A stretch of 64,000 nucleotides of DNA from Margaritifera margaritifera. Lineage: Eukaryota; Mollusca; Bivalvia; Unionida; Margaritiferidae. Both the position numbers and the translations under genes were made by a program. Positions 37,601-45,945 of this stretch are shown piece after piece. Location of the stretch: the NCBI GenBank assembly GCA_029931535.1, contig JAQPZY010000924.1, positions 124,001 to 188,000 on the forward strand. Reading direction: 5' to 3'. The stretch's first letter is position 1. Each line of letters begins with the position of its first letter. The notes below the pieces were generated by a model that worked only from the letters and a program-made list of their open reading frames with translations, ran no database searches and was not told the DNA's origin.

Positions 37601-38620
37601 CATGCCACCCATACTCAAATAATAATATTGCTTTCATGCAACCCATAGTCAAATAATAATATTGCTTTCATGCAACCCATACTCAAATAATAATATTGCT
37701 TTCATCCAACCCATAGTCAGATATTAATATTGCTTTCATGCAACCCATACTCAAATAATAACATTGCTTTCATGCAACCCATACTCAAATAATAATATTG
37801 CTTTCATGCAACCCATACTCAAATAATAATATTGCTTTCATGCAACCCATAGTCAGATATTAATATTGCTTTCATGCAACCCATACTCAAATAATAATAT
37901 TGCTTTCATGCCACCCATACTCAAATAATAATATTGCTTTCATGCCACCCATACTCAAATAATAATATTGCTTTCATGCAACCCATAGTCAAATAATAAT
38001 ATTGCTTTCATGCAACCCATAGTCAAATAATAATATTGCTTTCATGCAACCCATAGTCAGATAATAATATTGCTTTCATGCAACCCATACTCAAATAATA
38101 ATATTGCTTTCATGCAACCCATAGTCAGATAATTATATTGCTTTCATGCAACCCATAGTCAGATAATAATATTGCTTTCATTGCAACCCATAGTCAAATA
38201 ATAATATTGCTTTCATGCAACTCATAGTCAGATATTAATATTGCTTTCATGCAACCCATAGTCAGATATTAATATTGCTTTCATGCAACCCATACTCAAA
38301 TAATAACATTGCTTTCATGCAACCCATACTCAAATAATAATATTGCTTTCATGCAACCCATACTCAAATAATAATATTGCTTTCATGCAACCCATAGTCA
38401 GATATTAATATTGCTTTCATGCAACCCATACTCAAATAATAATATTGCTTTCATGCAACCCATAGTCAAATAATAATATTGCTTTCATGCAACCCATAGT
38501 CAAATAATAATATTGCTTTCATGCAACCCATAGTCAGATAATAATATTGCTTTCATTGCAACCCATAGTCAGATAATAATATTGCTTTCATTGCAACCCA
38601 TAGTCAGATAATAATATTGC
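31622..38620 (+). repeat. 34/35-bp satellite-like array, ~200 copies
   Basis: A ~7 kb array of a 34-bp unit (CATGCAACCCATAGTCAGAT then AATAATATTGCTTT) with a 35-bp variant (CATTGCAACCC). Sites vary among a few states (AGTC/ACTC, AAAT/AGAT, AATAATA/AATTATA/ATTAATA). Rare variants recur in the same context: CATAGTGAAATAATTA at about 31975, 33616 and 36245; CATCCAACCC at about 32481, 36751 and 37704; AATAACATTGC at about 32978, 35608, 37758 and 38303. Kilobase-scale blocks have therefore been duplicated. The array is seeded by GTTGATTACATTGCAAC at its left end, and the same seed appears at its right end (about 45735). A DIRS element interrupts it. Confidence 0.97.
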
Positions 38621-38640
38621 TTTTAATAGCAGCAATACAT

Positions 38641-38798
38641 TTACCCATCACTATTATATAGCTTTATTCCTTTTTCGTGTCGAAAAACTCGTCCGTTCGA
38701 TGTGAAAACATTCTCCCACTTAAAGTGGAGAATTTGTCAACAAGCCACGTCACGCCCGTGCATCTCTCTGCGCCTGCGCAAACATTCATCTTTTTCAT
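38641..38798 (+). repeat. DIRS left inverted terminal repeat (158 bp)
   Basis: From TTACCCATCACTATTATATA to CATCTTTTTCAT. Read by eye base by base, it is an exact reverse complement of 45217-45374. The outermost 20 bp (38621-38640, TTTTAATAGCAGCAATACAT) are unique to the left end and are copied in the internal complementary region. Confidence 0.95.
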
Positions 38799-39497
38799 GG
38801 ACGCCATACCTGGTGGTTGTGTCGCAAAAACGTAACCTGAGGAAATTGTCTGCTGCGGTTTTTCAACTACATTTCGGACTTCCCTCCTTCTAAATTCATC
38901 TGTGTTACAGTTGTCCGTCTCGGCTATATGTGTTTTATGCCACTATTCGTCAGTGTTTAGTTCTAGGAAGAGTTTTTCTAGTTCTCCACGTGTACTCTAC
39001 CCTTAGAGGGGTTAGGGTAAACAATATGTCTTGTTTCTTTTCAGGTACACGGTAAGTCGTCTATGTCATTACAACACGACATAGAACAACTGTGATAGCG
39101 CCGCAATTAACAGGCGCATAATTTTACAGAATTAATATTTCATTTATATATTATTCTCCTACTATTTCAATTGTTTCTTTATTATCTACGCGTGTCGCGT
39201 CGCATGCTTTTCTTGTACTTTCCTGAGACCAATAAAGCTTGTCAAGTGAACTAGCTTCTAATATCTCTTGGGAAGAACATATATATGTATATTGTTTACC
39301 TGTAGAACTAACCACTGTGGTGCAGATAGCCCGCAAAGTATATGGTGAACGGGTATGTATAGAGTACGCGACTTACCAAAAAAAGGTGAGTTTTCTACGT
39401 GTAGATTTTAAAGGTGAGTTTATACGTTGTTATTATTATTGATTGATACTTCAATAATAACTATTTCAGATAATATTTATTTCAGATAAAAGAAACA
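38799..39497 (+). promoter_or_regulatory. DIRS 5' leader
   Basis: About 700 bp between the left ITR and the gag ATG. No ORF of note. A splice-acceptor-like TTATTTCAG lies just before the gag start (about 39480), and the decayed copy has TATCATTTCAG in the same place. The leader could therefore be spliced, but I see no proof. Confidence 0.4.
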
Positions 39498-40382
39498 ATG
39501 TCAGCAAATCAGTCTGTAGGTAAGTGTGGCCATAAGAAGGCCGCATGGGATACACACTCAGACTGTCTTACCTGTTCCAAGTGTAAGCGGAACAGTCGCT
39601 GCAATATTTGTACAAATTGGACCAATGAAACCTGGAATCTTGCTGATTCCAGGCGTACTTATAGAGGGCGGAAAAAAATAGTTAAATCCCCCTCATCGTC
39701 TGATTTCTCTGGATTTTCTTTTACAGGTACTCAGACTAAGGCAACATACAGCAAGAAAACCACTCTAGTTCACAAGAACATTCCGGGGCCCCAAGAGCCT
39801 GCACCAGCCTCCCCGGACATAGTTGAGGTCCCTCCTGTAGGGGCTTATGAACGCTCCAAGAGTAAATCCCATCTCCCGGGAAGGGAGAAGACGAAAAAGA
39901 GCAGTAGTGTGTTACTTCCTTCCACCAGGAAGGAAGTGTACCACTCCAAACATTCCCAAAGTAGCGTGTCGCACCCTCTCGAGGAGGGGCTACACCGCAC
40001 CTTGGGTAGTAATGAAGACAGACGGACATCTGAGATGTCGTCTGACCGGTCACTGACCGGTGACCGGTCCGGTCACCGGTCAGTGTCGGGTGACCGGTCT
40101 TCCGGTCACCGGTCAATGTCTTCTGACCGGTCACTGACCGGTGACCGGTCCGGTCACCGGTCAGTGTCGGGTGACCGGTCCACCGGTCACCGGTCAATGT
40201 CTTGTGGCCGGTCACTGACCGGTGACCGGTCCGGTCACCGGTCAATGTCGGGTGACCGGTCACCGGGTGCCCGAAACCGGGTACCGGTCACCGGTCACCG
40301 GTCACCGGGTGCCCGGTACCGGTCTCCGGTCACCGGGTGCCCGGTACCGGTCTCCGGTCACCGGTCACCGGTCTTTGGTTGA
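39498..40382 (+). CDS. DIRS ORF1: cysteine-rich gag-like protein with GDRSGHRS repeats
   Basis: 294 residues. The N terminus carries a compact zinc-binding-like cluster: C10-G-H12, H20, C23-x2-C26, SKC29, C35-x2-C38, with the same spacing as the decayed copy at 18.8 kb. A Ser/Lys-rich linker follows. From about residue 175 the protein is a repeat of TGDRSGHRSMSSDRS-like units coded by the ACCGGT minisatellite, very rich in Arg, Ser, Gly and His, which would suit RNA or DNA binding. The stop (TGA 40380-40382) falls inside the repeat and a second in-frame TGA is at 40425-40427. The next ORF is in the same frame, so copies with other repeat lengths or substitutions could have gag fused to it. 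Role as nucleocapsid is inferred from position. Confidence 0.75.
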   Translation: MSANQSVGKCGHKKAAWDTHSDCLTCSKCKRNSRCNICTNWTNETWNLADSRRTYRGRKKIVKSPSSSDFSGFSFTGTQTKATYSKKTTLVHKNIPGPQEPAPASPDIVEVPPVGAYERSKSKSHLPGREKTKKSSSVLLPSTRKEVYHSKHSQSSVSHPLEEGLHRTLGSNEDRRTSEMSSDRSLTGDRSGHRSVSGDRSSGHRSMSSDRSLTGDRSGHRSVSGDRSTGHRSMSCGRSLTGDRSGHRSMSGDRSPGARNRVPVTGHRSPGARYRSPVTGCPVPVSGHRSPVFG

Positions 40383-40495
40383 TCACCGGTCGCCGGTCAC
40401 CGGTCACCGGTCACATCGTTCCGGTGACCGGTCATCCAATACCGGTCACCGGTCATAGGCCACCGGTCTTCTCGTACCGGTCACCGACGTCACAC
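40030..40495. repeat. Palindromic ACCGGT minisatellite inside gag
   Basis: An irregular array built from GACCGGTC, CACCGGTG and CCGGTCAC blocks. The first part has a longer ~81-bp unit (ACTGACCGGTGACCGGTCCG...) repeated about 2.7 times. The second part degenerates into GGTCACCGGGTGCCCGG- and GTACCGG-type pieces. Because the blocks are self-complementary, the - strand also encodes TGDRTGHRS-like repeats. The tract is far more GC-rich than anything else in the window. Confidence 0.92.
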
Positions 40496-40583
40496 TGATC
40501 AACAATCAGAGGCCTCGTCGTACGGAAGGTCGCAGACCAGGGAAGGGGATCGGATCGGTGTCCCCCCCTTCCCTATTATACCA

Positions 40584-43500
40584 ATGAATCCATACGGGAT
40601 GTGGGGACCAACATCTCATAATAATTGGCCCCTTATGCCCCCTTGGGCTACTGGACCCTGGACTCTGAGTAGAAACGATGTTGCGGCTCGTGCTCCGCCA
40701 TCGCCTCCTCGCCAGGTAGCATCCACTAGTAGATCCCGACGCCTAGCATCATCCGCGAAAGGCAAGCGATCTCGTCTTTCTCCTGAAAGATCTAGAACAC
40801 CTAGAGCCCCTACTCAGCAAGTACGGGAAATGGCGCATAGTGCGCCTCTGTTACCTTCTCCAAAGGACATTGTGTCGCCCGGCCACCCTCCTGCTCGGAG
40901 TGTTCTAGATGATGATGCTGTATCTATCATCGTCGATTCCAACGAGTACGAACTGGAACCGACTGATAGACCCAGCTTCCCTCAACCAGAGGAAGCGGAA
41001 GAGATATGGTCTTTTGATAAGGTGGTAAATGAAGTTTACCGCCTACTACCTACGGATTTGTGCCCGAAACCGTCTGGTTCACAGTCCAAGAAGATCCTCT
41101 CCAGTTTGGAAAAGATCTCCGGGGCTCAACCACAACCAGATCTTCTGCTCCTTCCGCATTCCTCTACAATTGAGGAAATATCACAGAGGTTCTCCTCAGG
41201 CCAGGACATCGCTAGACGGCGCAAAGGGTGGGCTGTCCCAGCCTCTACTTTAAGACCTATGGTCTCTGCCTCTATTTACCGGGTACATTCCCCGAAGTGG
41301 CCCGTTAAACCTCCTCAATTGGATGCAGATGCATCTCAAGTCGGCTTGACAACGGGAACCTGGGCACGCCTTCCTATTAAGACGATCGAAGCCATTGAGC
41401 AGAAGGTCCGTCTTCTGACCACCATAGCTTCTCATGCGGACCTCTTCTCAGCTACGTCGTTTAGTATGCTGAGGGAGGCCTCTCTGAATCCAGCCACATT
41501 ACAGCGTGTGCTGGAAGCTGTTGCCAAGACATCTCGGCATTCACTCGCTATTGCAATGGCCCTTTCAGCGGAACTCCTACACATCCGTCGTGATGTTGCA
41601 CTGGACTCCTCGAGGGTCTTACTTAGCCACAGTAAAGACCTTCTAAGGGCTGCTCCCTTGGAAGCTGAGAGTCTCTTCGGAGGTCTCATTCCCACTGTGG
41701 CCTCACTAGATTTGAAGGACCATCAACATAGGTCCTTCACAACTGCACCTGGCCCATCGGAATCGGCCAGGAAGCGTTCTAATGTGCATCGACCTCAGGG
41801 GCCACCTGCTAAATTCTTTAAGCAGGTACAGCCCCAATATAGTGCACAACCTCAATATAGTGCACAACCTCAAGTGAGACTTCCTCGTCAGTCAGGTCCT
41901 AGGCGTGGACCTAGACGCCGAGGAGCCCCTAGGAAGAAGTTCTACAACCCACCTTCCTTTCCCAAGGAAGGAGGGGGGGACGGCCCTAGGGACTCGCACC
42001 CTCTCCTGCCATCCATTCCTCTCCCAAACATCCCCGTAGGGGCTCGCCTAGGCCTCTTTTCAGAGGCTTGGGCAAGTATCACGGACGATGGGTGGGTCCT
42101 TTCTCTTGTAAGCGAGGGTTACCGTATTCAGTTTCAGGAACAACCTCCACTATCAAGGACCCCCGTATTCTTTCATCAGTCCAATCTGGTGAAACTAAGG
42201 GAAGAGGTAAATACCCTTTTACAAAAAGGGGCAGTCGAGAGGGTCCTGAACGATCAGTCCCCTGCATTCTACTCCCGAATCTTCCTGGTCACCAAGAAAA
42301 GTGGGAAATTTCGCCTTATTATCGATCTCTCCCCCTTAAACCGTTTTCTTTTGGAGGAACATTTCAAGATGGAGACCACCTCCTCAATCCGGAATGCGAT
42401 GCGGCCATCGGATTGGGCGGTCTCCATCGACCTTCAAGATGCATATCTTCACATTCCGATTTTTCCACCTCATCGGAAATATCTCCGGTTTTGCTTGGAC
42501 CAGGAAGTTTTTCAATTCCGGGTTCTACCGTTCGGAATAGCTTCCGCACCCAGAGTTTTCACCCGAGTTATGGGAGTAATAGCGTCTTATCTACGAGTAC
42601 GGGGAACTCCGATCCTCCAATACTTCGACGACTGGTTAATCCACAACGTTCAGGTTCAGTCCCTCCATCAGGATCTGTTCCGTTGTTGGTCCACAGTAAC
42701 TCGATTGGGTCTTTTACCCAACCTCGAGAAGTCAGAACTGATTCCATCCCAAGACTTCGTTTATGTAGGAATCAACTTCCTCACAAACCAGAACTTAGTC
42801 CGGGTTCCCCGAGAGCGTATAGATCGAATCCTGGCACTCTTAGAGACACTACGAGTAAAAACCGTGTTGTCTGCTCGCCTTTACCTATCCCTACTGGGAA
42901 CCTTGAACGCCGCTGCAGATCTGCTTCCCTTAGGACGGCTCCATATGCGCCCTCTACAGTTTCTCCTACTCGCAAGGTGGAAACCACACAAGGATTCTCT
43001 ATCAGCTCCGATTCCTCTAGGACCAGATTTCCATCATCATCTGCGATGGTGGATGAATCGAGACAGATTCCTAGCTGGGGTCCCCATGCACGCTCCGGAT
43101 CCCCACTCCTACCTGTTCGCCGACGCGTCAGATTCCGGTTGGGGTGCTCATCTAGAGCCAGAGGGGATAACTCTTCAGGGCCTTTGGACCCTACACGAGT
43201 CGTCCCTCCACATAAACAACCTAGGAATGAAGGCTGTCTTTCTAGCATTACAAGGGTGCGTCGACAGGGTAAGGGGTCGTTGTGTCATGGTCTCCTCCGA
43301 CAACACGTCCGTCGTAGCGTATCTCCGACGTCAAGGAGGCACACATGCCCCTTCTCTTTGCGTGGAGGTCTGGAACCTCCTCCGCTGGGCTACCTCGGAG
43401 AACATCTCCCTCCGAGTTCGCCACATCCCAGGGAAAAAGAACATCTTAGCGGACAGTCTGTCCAGGCCAGGCAAATCAGTTCTCACAGAATGGACTCTTC

Positions 43501-44060
43501 ACCGCGAAGTGACAGAGTCCCTTTTCTCACTATGGGGAAGGCCCCTCGTGGACTTGTTTGCGACCAGGCTCAACAACAGACTCCCCTTTTACGTCTCCCC
43601 AGTCCCGGACCAGAGAGCGTGGGCAGTGGACGCGTTCAGCTTCCAGTGGGATCGTCTGTTCGCATACGCCTTCCCACCGTTCCAATTGCTTCCCCAAGTT
43701 CTGCAAAAAGTAAGAACTTCCACTGCCCGGATCATTCTCATAGCTCCGTTATGGCCCCAACGATCGTGGTTCAACGATCTTCTAGATCTATTGATAGATC
43801 AACCCAGATCTCTCGCTCAACGGAGGGATCTTCTGTCACAACACAGAGGCTCCCTCCTACACAACAGCCCACACATTCTCCACCTTCACGCTTGGTTCAT
43901 CTCAAGCGATCTATCCGCCAGAACAAGTTTTCGGGCCGGGTTGCCAGTTGCATCATTCAGGCCAGGAGAGCTTCTACATCCAAGGTCTATGATGCCAGGT
44001 GGAGAATCTTTTGTGATTGGTGCAGTAGGAAATGTGTTGATCCCAGCTGTTCCTCTATAA
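40584..44060 (+). CDS. DIRS ORF2: gag C-part, reverse transcriptase, RNase H, methyltransferase-like tail
   Basis: 1,158 residues; the frame is open upstream to 40428, so the true start could be earlier. Residues ~1-430 are gag-like (basic, Pro/Ser-rich, then helical VNEVYRLLP... and an Arg-rich RRGPRRRG patch). RT spans about 545-800: FRLIIDL (576), SIDLQDAY (614), VLPFGIASAP, catalytic YFDD (680-683), NLEKSEL. RNase H spans about 840-960: ADASDSGWGAH (Asp 847), SSDNTSVV (Asp 906), NILADSLSR (Asp 957). The tail has VDLFATRLNNRLP (989), WAVDAFSFQWDRLFAYAFPP and IILIAPLWPQRSWF, the region named Dam-like methyltransferase in DIRS elements; the catalytic function is unproven. All RT and RNase H acidic residues I expect are present. 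The 3' end overlaps the recombinase ORF. Confidence 0.93.
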   Translation: MNPYGMWGPTSHNNWPLMPPWATGPWTLSRNDVAARAPPSPPRQVASTSRSRRLASSAKGKRSRLSPERSRTPRAPTQQVREMAHSAPLLPSPKDIVSPGHPPARSVLDDDAVSIIVDSNEYELEPTDRPSFPQPEEAEEIWSFDKVVNEVYRLLPTDLCPKPSGSQSKKILSSLEKISGAQPQPDLLLLPHSSTIEEISQRFSSGQDIARRRKGWAVPASTLRPMVSASIYRVHSPKWPVKPPQLDADASQVGLTTGTWARLPIKTIEAIEQKVRLLTTIASHADLFSATSFSMLREASLNPATLQRVLEAVAKTSRHSLAIAMALSAELLHIRRDVALDSSRVLLSHSKDLLRAAPLEAESLFGGLIPTVASLDLKDHQHRSFTTAPGPSESARKRSNVHRPQGPPAKFFKQVQPQYSAQPQYSAQPQVRLPRQSGPRRGPRRRGAPRKKFYNPPSFPKEGGGDGPRDSHPLLPSIPLPNIPVGARLGLFSEAWASITDDGWVLSLVSEGYRIQFQEQPPLSRTPVFFHQSNLVKLREEVNTLLQKGAVERVLNDQSPAFYSRIFLVTKKSGKFRLIIDLSPLNRFLLEEHFKMETTSSIRNAMRPSDWAVSIDLQDAYLHIPIFPPHRKYLRFCLDQEVFQFRVLPFGIASAPRVFTRVMGVIASYLRVRGTPILQYFDDWLIHNVQVQSLHQDLFRCWSTVTRLGLLPNLEKSELIPSQDFVYVGINFLTNQNLVRVPRERIDRILALLETLRVKTVLSARLYLSLLGTLNAAADLLPLGRLHMRPLQFLLLARWKPHKDSLSAPIPLGPDFHHHLRWWMNRDRFLAGVPMHAPDPHSYLFADASDSGWGAHLEPEGITLQGLWTLHESSLHINNLGMKAVFLALQGCVDRVRGRCVMVSSDNTSVVAYLRRQGGTHAPSLCVEVWNLLRWATSENISLRVRHIPGKKNILADSLSRPGKSVLTEWTLHREVTESLFSLWGRPLVDLFATRLNNRLPFYVSPVPDQRAWAVDAFSFQWDRLFAYAFPPFQLLPQVLQKVRTSTARIILIAPLWPQRSWFNDLLDLLIDQPRSLAQRRDLLSQHRGSLLHNSPHILHLHAWFISSDLSARTSFRAGLPVASFRPGELLHPRSMMPGGESFVIGAVGNVLIPAVPL

Positions 44061-44968
44061 CTGCCATTGCTGATTTCCTTTTGTTCCTTTTCGAGAACAA
44101 AAGATGTTCAGTATCTACTATCAAGGGCTATAGAGCCGCCATTTCTAACACACTTAAATTCTCTCAGGGCTCGGAGATTGGTTCAGATCCACACCTTGCC
44201 GATCTCATTAAGTATTTTGAGCTACAGAGACCTGTCACTCGCTCTCTGACGCCTAGATGGAATCTATCATGTGTTTTATGGTCCTTAACAAAAACCCCCT
44301 ATGAACCATTGGGTGAGGCATCCTTTCAGGATCTCACACTCAAGACGGTATTTTTACTCGCTTTGGCGTCTGCGAGAAGACGTAGCGAGATTCATGCATT
44401 GTCGGTGGACACTGGCTGTCTCCGTTTTAATGGCAATTTTGAATCCGTTTCCCTCCTCTGTCAGCCAGGATTTTTAGCCAAAAATCAATTACCTGCGGTT
44501 GCTCCATCACCTATAGAGATCCCCAGTCTTAGTCGAATCTGTGCTGGGGATGATCAAGATAGGCTCTTATGCCCAGTTAGGGCACTGCGTTTCTATCTAA
44601 ATGCTTCAAAAGTGAAAAGAAAGGGGAGGAAACGTCTTTTCCTTCCTCTTAAGGGCTCCGTTGATATTTCGGCCTCCACGATTTCAAGGTGGATTGTCAC
44701 CACAATTAAAAGAGCTTACCAGTCCCTTACTGATAGAGACCTCTCCTTTATGAAACTAAAAGCCCATGAGGTTCGAGCCGTCGCTGCCTCATGGGCCTAT
44801 CTAAATCACTCTTCTCTGGAGGACGTCATGAAGGCAGCATTTTGGCGATCCCATACTACCTTTTCGTCCTTCTACCTCCGCTCATTAGCACATCAAAGCG
44901 CAGGCATATTTTCTCTGGGTCCCATAGTTGCGGCACAACATGTGGCCCAGAAGGACTCCAGCAAATAG
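43751..44968 (+). CDS. DIRS ORF3: tyrosine recombinase
   Basis: 405 residues from ATG 43751, in the -1 frame relative to ORF2 and overlapping it by 310 bp. The same frame stays open back to 42068, but that part shadows the RT, so I chose the last ATG before the recognisable domain; translation by frameshift or reinitiation is equally possible. An N-terminal SAM-like core-binding region (SKVYDARWRIFCDWC, ADFLLFLFENKRCSVSTIKGYRAAISN) precedes the catalytic domain: Arg box SARRRSEIHAL (Arg210), KAHEVRAVAASWA (His339, Arg342), and WRSHTTFSSFYLR (Trp365, nucleophile Tyr375). All four conserved positions are present, so the enzyme looks active. It should integrate the circular DNA form made by reverse transcription (established DIRS model). 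Confidence 0.93.
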   Translation: MAPTIVVQRSSRSIDRSTQISRSTEGSSVTTQRLPPTQQPTHSPPSRLVHLKRSIRQNKFSGRVASCIIQARRASTSKVYDARWRIFCDWCSRKCVDPSCSSITAIADFLLFLFENKRCSVSTIKGYRAAISNTLKFSQGSEIGSDPHLADLIKYFELQRPVTRSLTPRWNLSCVLWSLTKTPYEPLGEASFQDLTLKTVFLLALASARRRSEIHALSVDTGCLRFNGNFESVSLLCQPGFLAKNQLPAVAPSPIEIPSLSRICAGDDQDRLLCPVRALRFYLNASKVKRKGRKRLFLPLKGSVDISASTISRWIVTTIKRAYQSLTDRDLSFMKLKAHEVRAVAASWAYLNHSSLEDVMKAAFWRSHTTFSSFYLRSLAHQSAGIFSLGPIVAAQHVAQKDSSK

Positions 44969-45065
44969 TAAAGTGGACATCTCCCCTCAAATGGTGAGTA
45001 GTTTACATTTTTCCTCTGTTTTTGATCAGTTTAACATCAGCCGACCCACCTAACTGACAAATTCA

Positions 45066-45166
45066 GCTATATAATAGTGATGGGTAAATGTATTGCTGCT
45101 ATTAAAATGTAGTTTTTTGGGGGGTAAAACTAATTTTAATTATGCAATACTTACCCATCACTATTA
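45066..45166 (+). repeat. DIRS internal complementary region
   Basis: Positions 45066-45110 (GCTATATAATAGTGATGGG...ATTGCTGCTATTAAAA) are the reverse complement of the left extremity. About 45108-45166 (AAATGTAGTTTTTTGG...TTACCCATCACTATTA) is, with small differences, the reverse complement of the right extremity (45360-45420). Both element ends are thus represented head to head, the template thought to let DIRS cDNA close into a circle (known model). The shared point is AAA/TTT at 45108-45111. Confidence 0.92.
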
Positions 45167-45216
45167 TCAAATGCCCGCCTCCCACCCCGCTCTGATGCCC
45201 TGGCGTAATTTCGTCT

Positions 45217-45374
45217 ATGAAAAAGATGAATGTTTGCGCAGGCGCAGAGAGATGCACGGGCGTGACGTGGCTTGTTGACAAATTCTCCACTTTAAGTGGG
45301 AGAATGTTTTCACATCGAACGGACGAGTTTTTCGACACGAAAAAGGAATAAAGCTATATAATAGTGATGGGTAA
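45217..45374 (-). repeat. DIRS right inverted terminal repeat (158 bp)
   Basis: Exact reverse complement of 38641-38798. The outermost 46 bp (45375-45420, ending CTACATTT) are unique to the right end and copied in the internal complementary region, one base apart in the C run. Confidence 0.95.
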
Positions 45375-45420
45375 GTATTGCATAATTAAAATTAGTTCTA
45401 CCCCCCAAAAAACTACATTT

Positions 45421-45778
45421 CATTGCAACCCATAGTCAGATAATAATATTGCTTTCATGCAACCCATACTCAGATATTAATATTGCTTTCATTGCAACCC
45501 ATAGTCAGATAATTATATTGCTTTCATGCAACCCATAGTCAAATAATTATATTGCTTTCATGCAACCCATAGTCAAATAATTATATTGCTTTCATTGCAA
45601 CCCATAGTCAAATAATTATATTGCTTTCATTGCAACCCATAGTCAAATAATTATATTGCTTTCATGCAACCCATACTCAAATAATAATATTGCTTTCATG
45701 CAACCCATAGTCAGATAATAATATTGCTTTAAAGTTGATTACATTGCAACCCATAGTCAAATATTAATATTGTTTTAA
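45421..45778 (+). repeat. 34/35-bp satellite array, right remainder
   Basis: About ten more units of the 31.6-38.6 kb array resume at CATTGCAACCC immediately after the DIRS element. The last units carry the seed AAAGTTGATTACATTGCAAC, also present at the array's left edge. Confidence 0.95.
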
Positions 45779-45945
45779 AGTTAAGTCAGATACATTTTGA
45801 TTTAATTGACAGTTTTGTGTTTGTTTTGTACCAGGATGTGTGTGTGTAATATCACACAACTCTTTCTAAACCTTTTAAGATAGAGACTGTACACCATGAA
45901 TATGATGGGAGATGGGATTGTTAGTGCTCACAACAGTCTCTTACC

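Larger units (their letters stand above)
38621..45420 (+). mobile_element. Structurally complete DIRS-type retrotransposon
   Basis: A 6.8 kb element with perfect 158-bp inverted terminal repeats, an internal complementary region near the 3' end, and gag, RT-RNase H and tyrosine recombinase ORFs in one orientation. It sits in the 34-bp array. Array sequence TTGC-TTT-CATTGCAACCC is split so that TTT is present at both ends of the insert (38621-38623 and 45418-45420), while the internal copy of the joined ends reads CTACA-TTTT-AATAGC on the complementary strand. This is what integration of a circular intermediate by a tyrosine recombinase across a short shared core would give (known DIRS model). 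Same orientation as EXT2, within its intron. Long ORFs and identical ITRs suggest a recent insertion. Confidence 0.95.

Noticed and set aside
31622..38620. Regular short repeats resembling a CRISPR array
   Set aside because: Units are directly adjacent with no unique spacers, the context is a eukaryotic intron and no cas-like gene exists; it is a satellite.
39736..40263. 175-codon - strand ORF (TGHPTLTGDRTGHRS-type) opposite DIRS gag
   Set aside because: It is produced by the self-complementary ACCGGT repeat and the rest mirrors gag; kept as an observation on the repeat, not as a gene.
42781..43248. 155-codon - strand ORF in the RT region
   Set aside because: Shadow of the DIRS RT-RNase H frame with no domain of its own.
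42068..43750. N-terminal 560 codons of the 966-codon frame as part of the recombinase
   Set aside because: They overlap RT and RNase H entirely and show no domain; the recombinase is recognisable only from about 43.9 kb, so I start it at ATG 43751.
38621..45420. Target site duplication around the DIRS element
   Set aside because: The shared TTT fits a recombination core already present in the element ends and the satellite; DIRS integration is not expected to duplicate target DNA.
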